From positions 1 through 13,644 of the forward strand of contig JBMNOD010000091.1 in NCBI GenBank assembly GCA_050942875.1: a DNA stretch of 13,644 bases, read 5' to 3'. The translations under genes and the position numbers were made by a program. Below the pieces are notes generated by a model. That model saw only the letters and a list, made by a program, of their open reading frames with translations, was not told the origin of the DNA and made no database searches. Below, piece by piece: positions 6,882 to 13,376 of this stretch. Position 1 is the stretch's first letter. The number at the start of each line of letters is the position of its first letter. Origin of the DNA: JAAZAI01 sp050942875 (GTDB lineage: Bacteria > Verrucomicrobiota > Kiritimatiellia > RFP12 > UBA3636).

Positions 6882-6913
6882 AGTCGCTAGTCGCTAGTAA
6901 GTCGCTAGTGGCT
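6882..6913 (+). repeat. Heptamer repeats (AGTCGCT) in the metG-epmA spacer
   Basis: Units AGTCGCT begin at 6882, 6889 and 6900, then AGTGGCT at 6907, with a four-base AGTA insert between the second and third. Period and consensus match the AGCCGCT/AGCCGCC arrays at 3179-3199 and 3254-3280. The rest of the 6715-6982 spacer holds the metG promoter, G-rich low-complexity sequence and a GC hairpin next to the epmA stop. Confidence 0.6.
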
Positions 6914-6962
6914 AGGGGCCAGGGGCGTAGAGAGGAGCGAGGAGTGAGGAGTTTCCGCCGGG

Positions 6963-6980
6963 GGGGCCACCCCAGGCCCC
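6963..6980 (-). terminator. GC hairpin after epmA
   Basis: GGGGCC and GGCCCC flank a six-base loop just after the TAA of epmA in its direction of transcription. No U-tract follows, so termination here is uncertain. Confidence 0.25.
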
Positions 6981-6982
6981 GG

Positions 6983-7900
6983 TTACCACAAGTCGCCGAT
7001 GGGCGGGCAGAAGGGGCGGACGTGGTCGATGGCGGGCGCGTCGAGGAGGAGCATGGCGAGGCGGTCCACGCCGAGGGCGGCGCCGCCCGAGGGGGGCATG
7101 CGGGCGAGGCTGGCGAGGAAGGCTTCGTCGAGCGCGAAGGCGGTTTCGCCGAGCGCCTGCTTTTCGGCGCGCGCCGCTTCGAAGCGCGCGCGCTGTTCGG
7201 CGGCGTCGACCAGCTCGCCGCAGGCGTTGCAGATTTCGAGGCCGCCGATGTACGCCTCCCAGCGCTCCGCCACGCGAGGGTCGTCGGCGCGGAGCCGGGC
7301 GAGCGAGGCGGCCTGGGCGGGGTAGTCGACGAGCACGCAGGGGCGGTCGCGCGGGAGCGAAGGCTCGACTTTGAGCGCCATGTCGAGGTCGAAGCGCCCG
7401 GCGTCGAAGGCGTCGACGGGATCCCAGCCGGCGAAGCGGCGGAAGGCGTCGCGCACGGGGATTTTCTCCCAGGCTCCGGCGAGGTCGATGGCGGCGCCCT
7501 GCCAGGTGATCGTGTGGGAGCCGCAGACGGCGGCGGCGGCGGCGCAGACGAGCTTTTTCAGGTCGCCGAGGATGGCGAGGGCGTCGGAATGGCCGCGGTA
7601 CCATTCGAGCATGGTGAATTCCGGGTTGTGGCGGTCGCCGCGTTCGCCGGCGCGGAAGCAAGGGCCGATCTGGTAGATGCGGTGGAGCCCGAGCGCGACG
7701 AGCTGCTTCATCTGCAGCTCGGGCGAGGCGCGGAGGAACGCGCCGCCGCTGGGCGGCGGGATGATGTGCGGCTCGTTGGCCGGCGCGGGGATGCGCACCG
7801 GCGTCTCGACCTCGACGAAGCCGGCGTCGTCGAGCGTGGCGCGCAGCGAACGCAGGAGGGTCGCGCGCGCCGGCAGCGTGGCGAGCAGGACGTCGTGCAT
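6983..7900 (-). CDS. epmA: EpmA-type lysyl-tRNA synthetase paralogue (EF-P lysine ligase)
   Basis: A 305-residue class II synthetase core without an anticodon-binding domain, matching EpmA/PoxA/GenX, which attaches (R)-beta-lysine to a lysine of elongation factor P. Motif 2 is CFRAGERGDRHNPEFTMLEW (residues 81-100), close to the E. coli EpmA block. GGLEICNACGEL corresponds to its substrate-site stretch, with the usual NGFHEL reading NACGEL. Motif 3 is ALGVDRLAMLLLDAP near the C-terminus. A full LysRS would be near 500 residues with an N-terminal OB-fold, so this is the paralogue. It starts six bases after the hot-dog gene stop and is probably co-transcribed with it. Neither the aminomutase EpmB nor EF-P is in the window. 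Confidence 0.88.
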   Translation of the reverse strand: MHDVLLATLPARATLLRSLRATLDDAGFVEVETPVRIPAPANEPHIIPPPSGGAFLRASPELQMKQLVALGLHRIYQIGPCFRAGERGDRHNPEFTMLEWYRGHSDALAILGDLKKLVCAAAAAVCGSHTITWQGAAIDLAGAWEKIPVRDAFRRFAGWDPVDAFDAGRFDLDMALKVEPSLPRDRPCVLVDYPAQAASLARLRADDPRVAERWEAYIGGLEICNACGELVDAAEQRARFEAARAEKQALGETAFALDEAFLASLARMPPSGGAALGVDRLAMLLLDAPAIDHVRPFCPPIGDLW

Positions 7901-7906
7901 CGGGGG

Positions 7907-8329
7907 CTACGCCTCGGGGCGGGGTGCGGACCTCGCCGCGAAGTCGGCGAGGTGCTGCGGCACGCGCAGGGGGCGCTGGGTTTTCGTCGAGACGCAGGCG
8001 TGGATCGTGTAGCCGCTGGCGAGCAGCTCGCCGTCGCGGGAGACTTCGCAGCAGACCTTCATCTTGACGCCGGAGGCGTATTCCAGCCAGCCGGTGATGG
8101 TGAGCTCGTCGTCGTAGCGCGCGGGGCGCTTGTAGTCGACGTGCGCCTCGATGACGGGCAGCATGGCGCCTTCGTCCTCTATTTGGCGGTAGGTGACGCC
8201 CGTGGCGCGCATGAGCTCGTTGCGGCAGCGTTCGAAGTAGGCGAGGTAGTTGCCGTAGTAGACGACACCCATCATGTCGGTGTCGGCGTACGGTACGCGG
8301 TAGGTGATGGAGACGGCGTTGGTGTGCAT
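7907..8329 (-). CDS. YbgC/4-hydroxybenzoyl-CoA thioesterase-like hot-dog thioesterase
   Basis: A 140-residue single hot-dog-fold protein of the YbgC/4HBT family, which hydrolyses acyl-CoA thioesters. The N-terminal signature YADTDMMGVVYYGNYLAYFE contains Asp18, which lines up with the catalytic Asp of E. coli YbgC. VDYKRPARYDDELTITGWL is the usual following beta region. Length is normal. The ATG at 8329 lies seven bases after a TATACT -10 box with no ribosome-binding site between, so the mRNA looks leaderless. The next Met codons lie inside the active-site motif and cannot be starts. It is the first gene of a pair with epmA. YbgC is often linked to the Tol-Pal system elsewhere, but no tol gene is present here. 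Confidence 0.88.
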   Translation of the reverse strand: MHTNAVSITYRVPYADTDMMGVVYYGNYLAYFERCRNELMRATGVTYRQIEDEGAMLPVIEAHVDYKRPARYDDELTITGWLEYASGVKMKVCCEVSRDGELLASGYTIHACVSTKTQRPLRVPQHLADFAARSAPRPEA

Positions 8330-8336
8330 GGGATGA

Positions 8337-8366
8337 AGTATACCCCCCGCGGCGGGAGGGAATCAA
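8337..8366 (-). promoter_or_regulatory. Promoter of the hot-dog thioesterase-epmA pair
   Basis: On the minus strand TTGATT (8366-8361), an 18-base spacer and TATACT (8342-8337). The expected start point is at or within a base or two of the ATG at 8329, implying a leaderless transcript. Confidence 0.55.
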
Positions 8367-8389
8367 GGGGTTAGTCGTTAATTCATGGC

Positions 8390-8419
8390 TTGCGTCGTGA
8401 TGCGGGTTCGGGCTAGAAT
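8390..8419 (+). promoter_or_regulatory. Promoter of the RpiB-like gene
   Basis: TTGCGT (8390-8395), an 18-base spacer and TAGAAT (8414-8419). The boxes closely resemble those of the sialidase-like gene (TTGCGG, 17 bases, TAGAAT). Transcription would start near 8426, at the left edge of the inverted repeat. Confidence 0.5.
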
Positions 8420-8425
8420 GGAGGT

Positions 8426-8444
8426 GACGTTTAAAGGAAACGTC
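8426..8444. promoter_or_regulatory. Inverted repeat GACGTTT-N5-AAACGTC at the transcription start
   Basis: Perfect 7-bp arms around AAAGG, placed directly after the -10 box where a repressor would block initiation. The right part, AAAGGAAACGTC, recurs on the minus strand at 11768-11757 at nearly the same distance from the -10 box of the sialidase-like gene. It could also act as an RNA hairpin in the leader. Confidence 0.45.
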
Positions 8445-8461
8445 TAGAGGAAAGGTTTACG

Positions 8462-9037
8462 ATGAAGACAATCAAGGACAAGCAGCTGTTGATGGGCGCG
8501 GATTGGGCGGGTTTCCCGCTCAAAGAGGCGGTGAAGAAACACCTTGAGGCGAAAGGATGGACGATCACGGACGTCGGTGTCGCGACGATGGGCGACCAGC
8601 GGGACAATACTGACTTGATGTTCCACCGCATCGGGCTCAAGGTCGGTTCGATGATCGCCGAAGGGGCGTTCGAGCGTGCGCTCGTCTTCTGCGGAACGGG
8701 CATGGGCATCCACATTGCGGCGTCGAAGTGCCCGCGCGTGATGGCGGGCGTCGTCGAGTCGGTTCCGGCCGCGCTCCGCGCGATCACGGGCAACGGCGTC
8801 AACGTGCTCGCCATGGGCGCCTTCTACGTCGCGCCGCAGATGGGCTGCGACATTGCCGACGCCTATCTCGGCGCCTCGCTCGGCTCGGGCTACGAGTGGT
8901 GGAAGAACTTCTACGAGTTCCACAAGCTCGCGATCGACGAACTCAACGCGTTCGACTACGCCGAATACAAGCGGAACGGCTTCAAGCTCAAGCACCTCGG
9001 CGAAGTCCCGCTCGAACTTGAAACGAAGCCGGAGTGA
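8462..9037 (+). CDS. RpiB/LacA/LacB-family sugar-phosphate isomerase, divergent
   Basis: A 191-residue protein of the ribose-5-phosphate isomerase B / galactose-6-phosphate isomerase family, which interconverts aldose and ketose phosphates. GADWAGFPLK (residues 12-21) corresponds to the phosphate and sugar-binding start. VFCGTGMGIHIAASK (75-89) carries the expected catalytic Cys77, and NVLAMGA (114-120) matches the conserved NVLAFG. Two histidines of E. coli RpiB are absent: His in GCDHVGF is Trp15, and His99 aligns with Gly110. About 40 extra C-terminal residues extend past the usual 150-residue core. Together these suggest an altered substrate rather than classical Rpi activity. AAAGG lies six bases before the ATG. 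The gene converges on the sialidase-like gene and shares promoter features with it. Confidence 0.85.
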   Translation: MKTIKDKQLLMGADWAGFPLKEAVKKHLEAKGWTITDVGVATMGDQRDNTDLMFHRIGLKVGSMIAEGAFERALVFCGTGMGIHIAASKCPRVMAGVVESVPAALRAITGNGVNVLAMGAFYVAPQMGCDIADAYLGASLGSGYEWWKNFYEFHKLAIDELNAFDYAEYKRNGFKLKHLGEVPLELETKPE

Positions 9038-9055
9038 TCCGGCTCCCTTGAAGGG
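9027..9055 (+). terminator. Hairpin at the end of the RpiB-like gene
   Basis: AGCCGGA (9027-9033), loop GTGA containing the stop codon, and TCCGGCT (9038-9044) form a perfect 7-bp stem. A small second fold CCCTT-G-AAGGG (9045-9055) follows. There is no clear U-tract, so it may stabilise the 3' end or only partly terminate. Confidence 0.35.
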
Positions 9056-9086
9056 TCTACCTTCAAACGACGTTCATCGCCAGCGG

Positions 9087-9111
9087 CGTGACGGGAAGCC
9101 TTTGCGTCACG
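9087..9111 (-). terminator. Hairpin at the end of the sialidase-like gene
   Basis: CGTGACG (9087-9093) and CGTCACG (9105-9111) are exact inverted arms around an 11-base loop and cover the TGA stop of the minus-strand gene. No U-tract is present. It lies in the 69-base gap between two converging genes. Confidence 0.3.
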
Positions 9112-11755
9112 TCGTCCCGTTCCCGGTGTCGCGCAGTCCGGGGTAGGCAGGGCCGCCTGCCGCCACGTAGCCGCGCGATTCGCCTTGCGTGGATGGCGAC
9201 AGCCAAAACGCGTAGAGCGTCGCGCAATGCAGGAGGAACCGGATGCGCACGCCGCCGTCGCCGAACCGGGAGAGATCGCCGCCCTTGAAGACGAGCTCCG
9301 CCTTCGTCGCGTCCGTTTGCGCAAGCGGCGCGCAGTCGTCCGCCGTGAAGCCGGGGACGGGCTTTCCGTCGGCATCGAGGATTTCGGCCCGGACCGATCC
9401 GAAGCGGCATTCGGCGTTCACAAAGAGGTGGGCGCCCGAGAAGGCGAGCGTTTTCGTCGTCAGCATGCCCCGGCCGTCCGCGACCATGCCCGCGAAGCCG
9501 TCGCGGCGAAGCGTCGCGATGCCGATTGCGCCGTTCGAGTACATGCCGTTCCGCCACCAGTTGCCGTTGCCTGCCAGACGAGTGCGGTCGCCCCGGAGGC
9601 CCGAGTAGTGGAACGTCAGCCGGTCGTCGTCAACCGTGCAGATGCCGCCGACGACCGAGAGGTAGCCCGTGTCCCATTTGCCGCTGCCCCAGCCCGATGG
9701 CGCGATGTCCGCCTCGTCGCGCGGCACGTACGTCTTGCCGTCGCGCGAAAAGCAGAAGTGCAGGGCCGTCTGCTTGGGCAGCCCGGCCCTCTCGCTGTCT
9801 TTGTTGTCGTTCGGCGTGTTGTAGAGGATTTCCATGACGCCGAACATCAGCGACTCGTAGGGAACGGCGGTGAAGCTGTAGAGCTGCCAGTTCGGGCGGT
9901 TTGTCGCGACAAGCCACGGTTCGGGCTCGGGCAGCCCTGCGTAGTCCGCCGCGTTCGTGACGGCCTTCTCAAGATCGCGGAAGCGCCAGAGGCGGGGCTT
10001 CAGCTCGCGGCTCTCGTAAAACGCGCGGCAGCGGCCCTTGTCGCCGAAGTCGCGCAACGAGAAGACCCACGTGCCGCGGAACGGGTCGCCATAGACCGTC
10101 GTGCGGTCGCCTGAATGCCCGAGCGTTCCGATGCGGTCGAAGGCGAGTCCGTCCGCCGACGCCCAGGCGGCGTCTTTCGTGCAGCCGCCGGGGGACGAGA
10201 TGAAGAGCTTCCAGTTTGCATAGGGGGCGTCCGAGAAGTAGTCGGGGCTGACGTTCCAACTGTCGAGGTCTTCCCTCTCGAAGACACGGTTCGTTCCTTT
10301 CACGACGCCGAGATCGGGATAGGTCCACGTCAGGCCGTCGGCCGATTCGGCGTAGCAGATGTTGCCGAGCCAGTCGGCCTGGTACCAGAGGCGGTACTTG
10401 CCGCGTGTCGGATCCCACCAGAGCCCGCCGTCCGTCGCGCAGGTGAGGTTCGCGTCCTTGCCGTCGTCCTTGACGCCGCGACCCGCGCCGTCGCCCGGCC
10501 ACACGACGGGGTTTTCCGCCTTGACGGGCCTGTTCCAGTGCCGCGCGACGCCGTCGGTCGATCCGATCAGGACGTCGTCCACAAACAGTTGGCGTCCGCA
10601 GTCGATGTCGAGGGGGCTTGCCCTGGTGACGACGCCGCGCAAGACGGACGTCGCGCGAGACACCTCGCCGGCGAGGACCTCGTCCTCTGCAAACGCGGCG
10701 AAGAGGATTTCCTGTCCGCCCAGGCGGTCGTGGTCGTAGGCGATGTAGATTGTCCCGTCCGCCGCCTGGTCGCCGTCGGGATACGACACGTTTTCGCGTG
10801 GGTCGAGCATCAGGCCGCCCGTCCATGTCGCGCCGTCGTCCGTCGACAGGAACGCCGTCATTTCCTTGCGCCCGACGTTCCGGTCGATGGGGCCGTTCTT
10901 GACGAGCAGCAGGTTGCCGCTCTTGAGGCGCATCAGGAAATGCCGCGAATTCGTGTGCTCGAACCGCGCCTTTCGTCCGACCGCCCACGTGCGCCCGCCG
11001 TCATGCGACACGCTTTCGAGGCATGTCGGGTCTTTTTGTGCGCGGATGAACGTCAGCAGGTCGCCGCTTTTCAGCTCGACGACCGTGTGCTCGTCGAATT
11101 CGCGGTTTTCCCTTGGGAAATGCGACACGCCGCCGCGCAGTGAAAACGTCCGCCCGCCGTCCGTCGAGGCATGGAAGCATGCCGATGGCTCCTCGCGCCA
11201 GTGCGCGACGGGGAAAAGCCATGTGCCGTCGCGCAACGCGATCGGCTTGCACATCATCACGCCGTCGGCGATCTGCCGGAAGGCGGGCATGTCCTCTGGC
11301 TCGCTCTCGGCATCCAGCTCGGCCATCAGCAGCCGGTCGGTTCTGGCGTCGCCGTGATCGCCGCCGTATGGCCTGAAGTTGTCGGCGGGATTCGGTTGGC
11401 ATGCTCGCGACGTGAGCGTCCAGCGCAGCTTGCCGTCTGGCGCGACCCACAGCCCGGGGTCGAAGATGCGGCGGCCGGCTTCCGGCTCGGCGACGCAAAC
11501 GGCCTTCCAGCTCTTGCCGCCGTCTGCGCTTGTCAGCAGCCCGACGTAGCTGTTTGAATCCTCGCCCGGCGTGACGCCGCCGTAGAACGTCGCCCACAGC
11601 CGCCCGTTTTTTGGCGAGACGGCCAGCGACGGTATGCCCGTGTGCCGCCTGAGCGCGGCCTCGTGCGCCGGTCCCGGACGAACCGCCATCGTGTTGCTTT
11701 CGCCGTCAAGCGCCGTGCCGTTTGTCTCACGCGCCAAGTTCACTTCATCCATCAT
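9107..11755 (-). CDS. Sialidase-like (BNR) domain fused to a five-bladed-propeller glycosidase-like module
   Basis: An 882-residue two-part protein. Residues about 35-360 form a BNR/sialidase-type propeller with four Asp-boxes: SADGGKSW (76-83), STDGGRTF (197-204), SHDGGRTW (250-257) and STDDGATW (304-311). The strand motif EHTVVELKSGDLLTFIR (222-238) of the exo-sialidase superfamily is also present. Residues about 385-865 begin with CGRQLFVDD and resemble GH32/GH43-like five-bladed propeller proteins frequent in PVC bacteria, including the beta-sandwich-like tail VRAEILDADGKPVPGF. The FRIP arginine position reads TGIP (Gly40), so true sialidase activity is doubtful. No signal peptide is visible (start MMDEVNLARE), and the promoter just upstream rules out a longer start. 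It would act in the cytoplasm, perhaps on imported oligosaccharides. AAAGGA precedes the ATG. The substrate is unknown. Confidence 0.8.
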   Translation of the reverse strand: MMDEVNLARETNGTALDGESNTMAVRPGPAHEAALRRHTGIPSLAVSPKNGRLWATFYGGVTPGEDSNSYVGLLTSADGGKSWKAVCVAEPEAGRRIFDPGLWVAPDGKLRWTLTSRACQPNPADNFRPYGGDHGDARTDRLLMAELDAESEPEDMPAFRQIADGVMMCKPIALRDGTWLFPVAHWREEPSACFHASTDGGRTFSLRGGVSHFPRENREFDEHTVVELKSGDLLTFIRAQKDPTCLESVSHDGGRTWAVGRKARFEHTNSRHFLMRLKSGNLLLVKNGPIDRNVGRKEMTAFLSTDDGATWTGGLMLDPRENVSYPDGDQAADGTIYIAYDHDRLGGQEILFAAFAEDEVLAGEVSRATSVLRGVVTRASPLDIDCGRQLFVDDVLIGSTDGVARHWNRPVKAENPVVWPGDGAGRGVKDDGKDANLTCATDGGLWWDPTRGKYRLWYQADWLGNICYAESADGLTWTYPDLGVVKGTNRVFEREDLDSWNVSPDYFSDAPYANWKLFISSPGGCTKDAAWASADGLAFDRIGTLGHSGDRTTVYGDPFRGTWVFSLRDFGDKGRCRAFYESRELKPRLWRFRDLEKAVTNAADYAGLPEPEPWLVATNRPNWQLYSFTAVPYESLMFGVMEILYNTPNDNKDSERAGLPKQTALHFCFSRDGKTYVPRDEADIAPSGWGSGKWDTGYLSVVGGICTVDDDRLTFHYSGLRGDRTRLAGNGNWWRNGMYSNGAIGIATLRRDGFAGMVADGRGMLTTKTLAFSGAHLFVNAECRFGSVRAEILDADGKPVPGFTADDCAPLAQTDATKAELVFKGGDLSRFGDGGVRIRFLLHCATLYAFWLSPSTQGESRGYVAAGGPAYPGLRDTGNGTT

Positions 11756-11756
11756 C

Positions 11757-11768
11757 GACGTTTCCTTT
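11757..11768 (-). promoter_or_regulatory. Leader element AAAGGAAACGTC upstream of the sialidase-like gene
   Basis: On the minus strand this 12-base word contains the ribosome-binding site and ends one base before the ATG. It is identical to 8433-8444 in front of the RpiB-like gene. There it forms the loop and right arm of an inverted repeat; here the left arm is missing. Confidence 0.4.
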
Positions 11769-11782
11769 CGTGTTGCAGGTGT

Positions 11783-11811
11783 ATTCTACACAACGCCGCC
11801 GTCTCCCGCAA
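11783..11811 (-). promoter_or_regulatory. Promoter of the sialidase-like gene
   Basis: On the minus strand TTGCGG (11811-11806), exactly 17 bases, and TAGAAT (11788-11783). The start near 11776 leaves a leader of about 20 bases, which confirms the ATG at 11755 and the lack of an N-terminal signal sequence. Confidence 0.6.
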
Positions 11812-11828
11812 TCCTCAACCGAAATCCA

Positions 11829-11857
11829 TTTATTCAAGACGGGGGTTGTGGTAGAAT
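11829..11857 (+). promoter_or_regulatory. Extended -10 promoter of guaA
   Basis: TGGTAGAAT (11849-11857) is an extended -10 element. The -35 region (TTTATT, 11829-11834) is poor, as is usual for extended -10 promoters. The predicted leader is about 54 bases and holds no recognisable riboswitch. Confidence 0.5.
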
Positions 11858-11917
11858 CGCGGGGATTTCATTTTCCGTTGGGTTTTCAAGTTTCCATTTG
11901 ACCGGAAGGAGCAAGGC

Positions 11918-13225
11918 ATGAAGCAGGACATGGTCGTCATTCTCGATTTGGGCAGCACGCAGAACACGGTGCTTGCGCGTCAGATCCGCGCGTTGGGCGT
12001 GTACAGCGAGATTTGTCCGCACGACATCACGGTGCGCGAGCTCAAGGCGTTGCCGAACGTGAAGGGCGTGATTCTCTTTGGAGGCCCGAACAACGTCGTC
12101 GATGGAAAGCGCATCGACGTCAAAGCCGGGATCTACAAGGCCGGAATCCCCATGATGGCCATTGCGCACCCACGGGCAACGTGCGAGCTGTGCGTCGATG
12201 CCTGGCCTGAATCGACGGCGGGGGCGAACAAGATCCTCAAGCCGTTCCTCTTCGAGACCTGCAAGGCCGAGAAGAACTGGAGCATGAAGAATTTCGTGGC
12301 CGATCAGATCGAGCGGGTTCGTCAGCAGGTTGGCGACGGCAAGGTGCTGCTCGCGCTCTCCGGCGGTGTGGACAGCTCGGTCGTTGCGGCGCTGCTCGTC
12401 AAGGCGATCGGGCCTCGGCTTGAATGCGTCCATGTCAACCACGGCCTCATGCGCAAGAACGAGTCGGAGAATGTCGTGAAGGTCTTCCGCGACAAGCTTG
12501 GTGCGAACTTGACGTATCTCGATGCGTCGGAGCGTTTCCTCGGCAAGCTGGCGGGGGTGGCCGATCCCGAGCGCAAGCGCAAGATCATCGGCGCCGAGTT
12601 CATCCGCGTGTTCGAGGAGGAGGCGCGTCGGCACAAGGGGATCGAATTCCTCGCCCAGGGCACGATCTACTCGGACATCGTCGAGAGCGGCACGAAGACG
12701 GCCAGGGGCGTGAAGAGCCATCACAACGTCGGCGGTCTGCCGGACGACCTGACGTTCAAGCTCGTCGAGCCGCTGCGTCAGCTTTTCAAGGACGAAGTGC
12801 GCGCTTGCGGCCTGGAGCTCGGGCTGCCCGGGGAGATGGTGTTTCGTCAGCCGTTTCCGGGCCCCGGGTTCGGCGTGCGCTGTCTTGGCGCGATCACGCG
12901 CGAACGGATCGAGGCGCTGCGCGAAGCCGACGCCATCTTGCAGGAAGAGTTCGCCAAGGCGGGGCTCGACAGGACGGTCTGGCAGTACTTTGCGGTGATC
13001 CCGGACTTCAAGTCCACGGGGGTGCGCGACCATGGCCGATGCTATGAGCATCCTGTGATCCTTCGTGCGGTGAACACGGTGGACGCCATGACGGCGACGG
13101 TCGAGCAAGTGCCCTGGCCGGTGCTGTTGAAGATCACCGATCGCATTCTCGCGGAGGTTCCCGGCGTCAACCGCGTCTGCTACGACCTCAGCCCCAAGCC
13201 GATCGCCACGATCGAATGGGAATAG
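11918..13225 (+). CDS. guaA: GMP synthase with a degenerate, shortened glutaminase domain
   Basis: A 435-residue GuaA, which converts XMP to GMP using ATP and an amino group; normal bacterial GuaA has about 510-525 residues. The synthetase half is complete: PP-loop SGGVDSS (148-154), AQGTIYSDIVES, KSHHNVGGLP, the dimerisation block PFPGPGFGVR and the terminal KPIATIEWE. The glutaminase half keeps its first strands (VVILDLGSTQNTVLARQIRA, VILFGGP). GVCYG with the nucleophilic Cys is replaced by AIAHPR (81-86). About 85 residues are then missing, and the FHPE catalytic stretch reads AWPE (95-98), so His became Trp while Glu remains. The frame is unbroken and the synthetase part conserved, so a functional ammonia-dependent enzyme, or one served by a separate glutaminase, is more likely than a pseudogene. 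AAGGAG lies six bases before the ATG. Confidence 0.95.
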   Translation: MKQDMVVILDLGSTQNTVLARQIRALGVYSEICPHDITVRELKALPNVKGVILFGGPNNVVDGKRIDVKAGIYKAGIPMMAIAHPRATCELCVDAWPESTAGANKILKPFLFETCKAEKNWSMKNFVADQIERVRQQVGDGKVLLALSGGVDSSVVAALLVKAIGPRLECVHVNHGLMRKNESENVVKVFRDKLGANLTYLDASERFLGKLAGVADPERKRKIIGAEFIRVFEEEARRHKGIEFLAQGTIYSDIVESGTKTARGVKSHHNVGGLPDDLTFKLVEPLRQLFKDEVRACGLELGLPGEMVFRQPFPGPGFGVRCLGAITRERIEALREADAILQEEFAKAGLDRTVWQYFAVIPDFKSTGVRDHGRCYEHPVILRAVNTVDAMTATVEQVPWPVLLKITDRILAEVPGVNRVCYDLSPKPIATIEWE

Positions 13226-13236
13226 CCGTTTTTTCA

Positions 13237-13266
13237 TTGACATCGCCGCCTCGTTTTTGCTACCTT
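13237..13266 (+). promoter_or_regulatory. Candidate promoter of tRNA-Pro
   Basis: A consensus TTGACA (13237-13242) is followed after 18 bases by TACCTT (13261-13266), a weak -10 box. Transcription would start near 13273, at the foot of the hairpin at 13272-13291. Confidence 0.45.
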
Positions 13267-13271
13267 CCACG

Positions 13272-13297
13272 CATCGCCGAACGCGGCGATGGTTTTT
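13272..13297 (+). terminator. Rho-independent terminator after guaA
   Basis: CATCGCCG (13272-13279), loop AACG and CGGCGATG (13284-13291) form a perfect 8-bp GC-rich stem followed by G and TTTTT (13293-13297). It would end the guaA transcript. It also lies between the only good promoter and the tRNA, so it may instead be a leader hairpin of the tRNA precursor. Confidence 0.6.
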
Positions 13298-13299
13298 GT

Positions 13300-13376
<77 letters not shown>

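Noticed and set aside
6689..8374. Open frame of 561 codons on the plus strand
   Set aside because: It is antisense to epmA and the hot-dog gene, low in complexity and without family motifs.
11756..11917. A purine riboswitch in front of guaA
   Set aside because: The leader is about 54 bases and shows no paired loops or conserved core of the purine class.
11918..13225. guaA as a frameshifted or interrupted pseudogene
   Set aside because: The frame is continuous from a good ribosome-binding site to the normal C-terminus. The missing segment is not present in another frame, and all synthetase motifs are intact.
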